A stretch of DNA of 64,000 nt, from positions 224,800-288,799 of the forward strand of contig NZ_BNBM01000010.1 of assembly GCF_014655715.1 (NCBI RefSeq). The letters are read 5' to 3'. The notes beneath the pieces were generated by a model. That model worked only from the letters and a program-made list of their open reading frames with translations, did no database searches and was not told where the DNA came from. This DNA comes from Streptomyces lanatus (lineage in GTDB: Bacteria; Actinomycetota; Actinomycetes; Streptomycetales; Streptomycetaceae). The position numbers were made by a program, and so were the translations under genes. This document shows, one piece after another, positions 63,018 through 64,000 of this stretch (the first letter of the stretch is position 1; the number at the start of each line of letters is the position of its first letter).

Positions 63018-63152
63018 TGCCCCATATCGGGGACTTTTGTCATTTTGTACTACTAGTCGCATGGAGCCGGATCCTGGCAGGCTCCCGACCTGAACCCGCG
63101 CCGACACCGCCGCAGGACGCGAACCATCCACCGACTGGCCGACAATGACCCG

Positions 63153-64000
63153 GTGAACGACCACCTCGCCGCATTCGCCGCCCTCCGCACCGCCGAGGGC
63201 AGCGCCCTCCTCGAAACGGTCCGCGACACCGACCCCGCCGACGAACTCGCCGTCGCCACCCGGCTGCGCCGCGAGCACCCCGCCGAGCTGGTGTCGGCGG
63301 CCCTCGGGCAGGCGCGGCTGCGGCAGCGGGCGGTGGCGAAGTTCGGGGCGGCGGACGCGGGGCGGATGTTCTTCACGCCGAACGGGGTGGAGCAGTCGAC
63401 GCGGGCGAGCGTGGCGACGCATCGCGCCGAGTGCTTCGAGGCGCTCGGGGTGCGGTCCGTCGCCGACCTGTGCTGCGGGATCGGCGGCGACGCGATCGCC
63501 ATGGCCCGCGCCGGGATCCGGGTACTGGCCGTCGACCGGGACCCGCTGACCTGCGCGGTGGCCCGCGCCAACGCCGAGGCGCTCGGGCTCGCCGACCTGA
63601 TCGAGGTGCGCGAGGCGGATGTGACGGAGGTCGACACGGCCGGGTACGACGCCGTGTTCGTCGACCCGGCCAGGCGTTCCTCCAGGCGCGGCCGGATCTT
63701 CGACCCGGAGGCCTACTCCCCGCCCCTGTCCTGGGCCGTCTCCGCCGCGCGCAGCGCCCCGCTCGGCGTGCTGAAGATCGCGCCCGGCATCCCGCACGAG
63801 GCGATCCCCGAGGAGGCGACGGCCGAGTGGGTCTCGGACGGCGGGGACGTCAAGGAAGCCATGCTGTGGTTCGGCCCGAACGAGACGCCGGGCGCGCGGC
63901 GGGCGACCCTGCTGCCCGCCGAGGCCGGCATCTACGTCACCCCCGCCACCATGCTCCCGGACCCCGAGGTCCGTCCGGTCGGGCGGTACTTGTACGAGCC
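63153..64000 (+). CDS. SAM-dependent methyltransferase, THUMP-like family (runs off the right edge)
   Basis: The partial protein, about 282 residues to the window end, begins VNDHLAAFAALRTAEGSALL. It has SAM motif I VADLCCGIGGDAIAMARAG and later VFVDPARRSSRRGRIFDPE, typical of this actinobacterial class I methyltransferase group. A C-terminal THUMP-like domain would lie outside the window. The target (RNA or other) is not known. GTG 63153 follows CCCG and lacks a strong ribosome site. It is divergent from the deacetylase pair. Confidence 0.85.
   Translation, partial: MNDHLAAFAALRTAEGSALLETVRDTDPADELAVATRLRREHPAELVSAALGQARLRQRAVAKFGAADAGRMFFTPNGVEQSTRASVATHRAECFEALGVRSVADLCCGIGGDAIAMARAGIRVLAVDRDPLTCAVARANAEALGLADLIEVREADVTEVDTAGYDAVFVDPARRSSRRGRIFDPEAYSPPLSWAVSAARSAPLGVLKIAPGIPHEAIPEEATAEWVSDGGDVKEAMLWFGPNETPGARRATLLPAEAGIYVTPATMLPDPEVRPVGRYLYE

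Overview
The window is a high-GC actinobacterial chromosome segment, almost certainly Streptomyces. It carries sporulation regulators that exist only in that lineage (bldM, whiD), a sigD gene, WhiJ-type XRE/DUF397/ATPase genes, and a housekeeping gene order that, from memory, matches the S. coelicolor region running from groES/groEL1 past whiD, sigD, guaB and a serine/threonine kinase array to guaA.

Layout. (1) 1-3.2 kb: a helix-turn-helix protein and a WhiJ-like trio, namely DUF397, a frameshifted XRE regulator, and a divergent anti-sigma-type ATPase. (2) 3.2-12.3 kb: an accessory defence-like island read leftward. It contains a frameshifted HsdS, a frameshifted HsdM (the break lies on the NPPF motif), an intact HsdM-HsdS fusion whose catalytic Asn is replaced by Val, and an overlapping RloB/RloA pair (Toprim-like protein plus AAA ATPase). 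No HsdR is present. (3) 12.3-26.5 kb: a PspC-domain two-component pair with a divergent PspC protein, small metabolic enzymes, guaA, a chorismate mutase behind a probable aromatic leader-peptide attenuator, and a LAETG sortase-substrate protein. (4) 26.5-30 kb: GMC oxidoreductase and succinic semialdehyde dehydrogenase. (5) 30-41.7 kb: six tandem membrane Ser/Thr kinase genes, one of them a pseudokinase. (6) 41.9-46.3 kb: serine hydrolase, glpD, and a nucleotide-sugar dehydrogenase lacking its catalytic Cys. (7) 46.8-52 kb: guaB3, guaB, sigD, bldM, whiD. (8) 52-58.9 kb: LysR regulator, MOSC protein, SDR, a large STAND-like NTPase with helical repeats, and an NTF2-like protein. (9) 59-64 kb: groEL and groES under two CIRCE operators, two coupled polysaccharide deacetylases, and the start of a methyltransferase.

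How the genes work together. Core purine synthesis (guaA, guaB), protein folding and developmental control are intact. The kinase array and nearby wall-related genes suggest envelope and spore-wall signalling. The accessory island looks partly decayed: both methyltransferase modules have lost motif IV by different routes, while the RloAB pair remains intact. A recurring theme is duplicated genes in which one copy has lost catalytic residues: the pseudokinase, HsdM-S, one deacetylase and GuaB3. The nucleotide-sugar dehydrogenase shows the same loss without a paralogue in the window.
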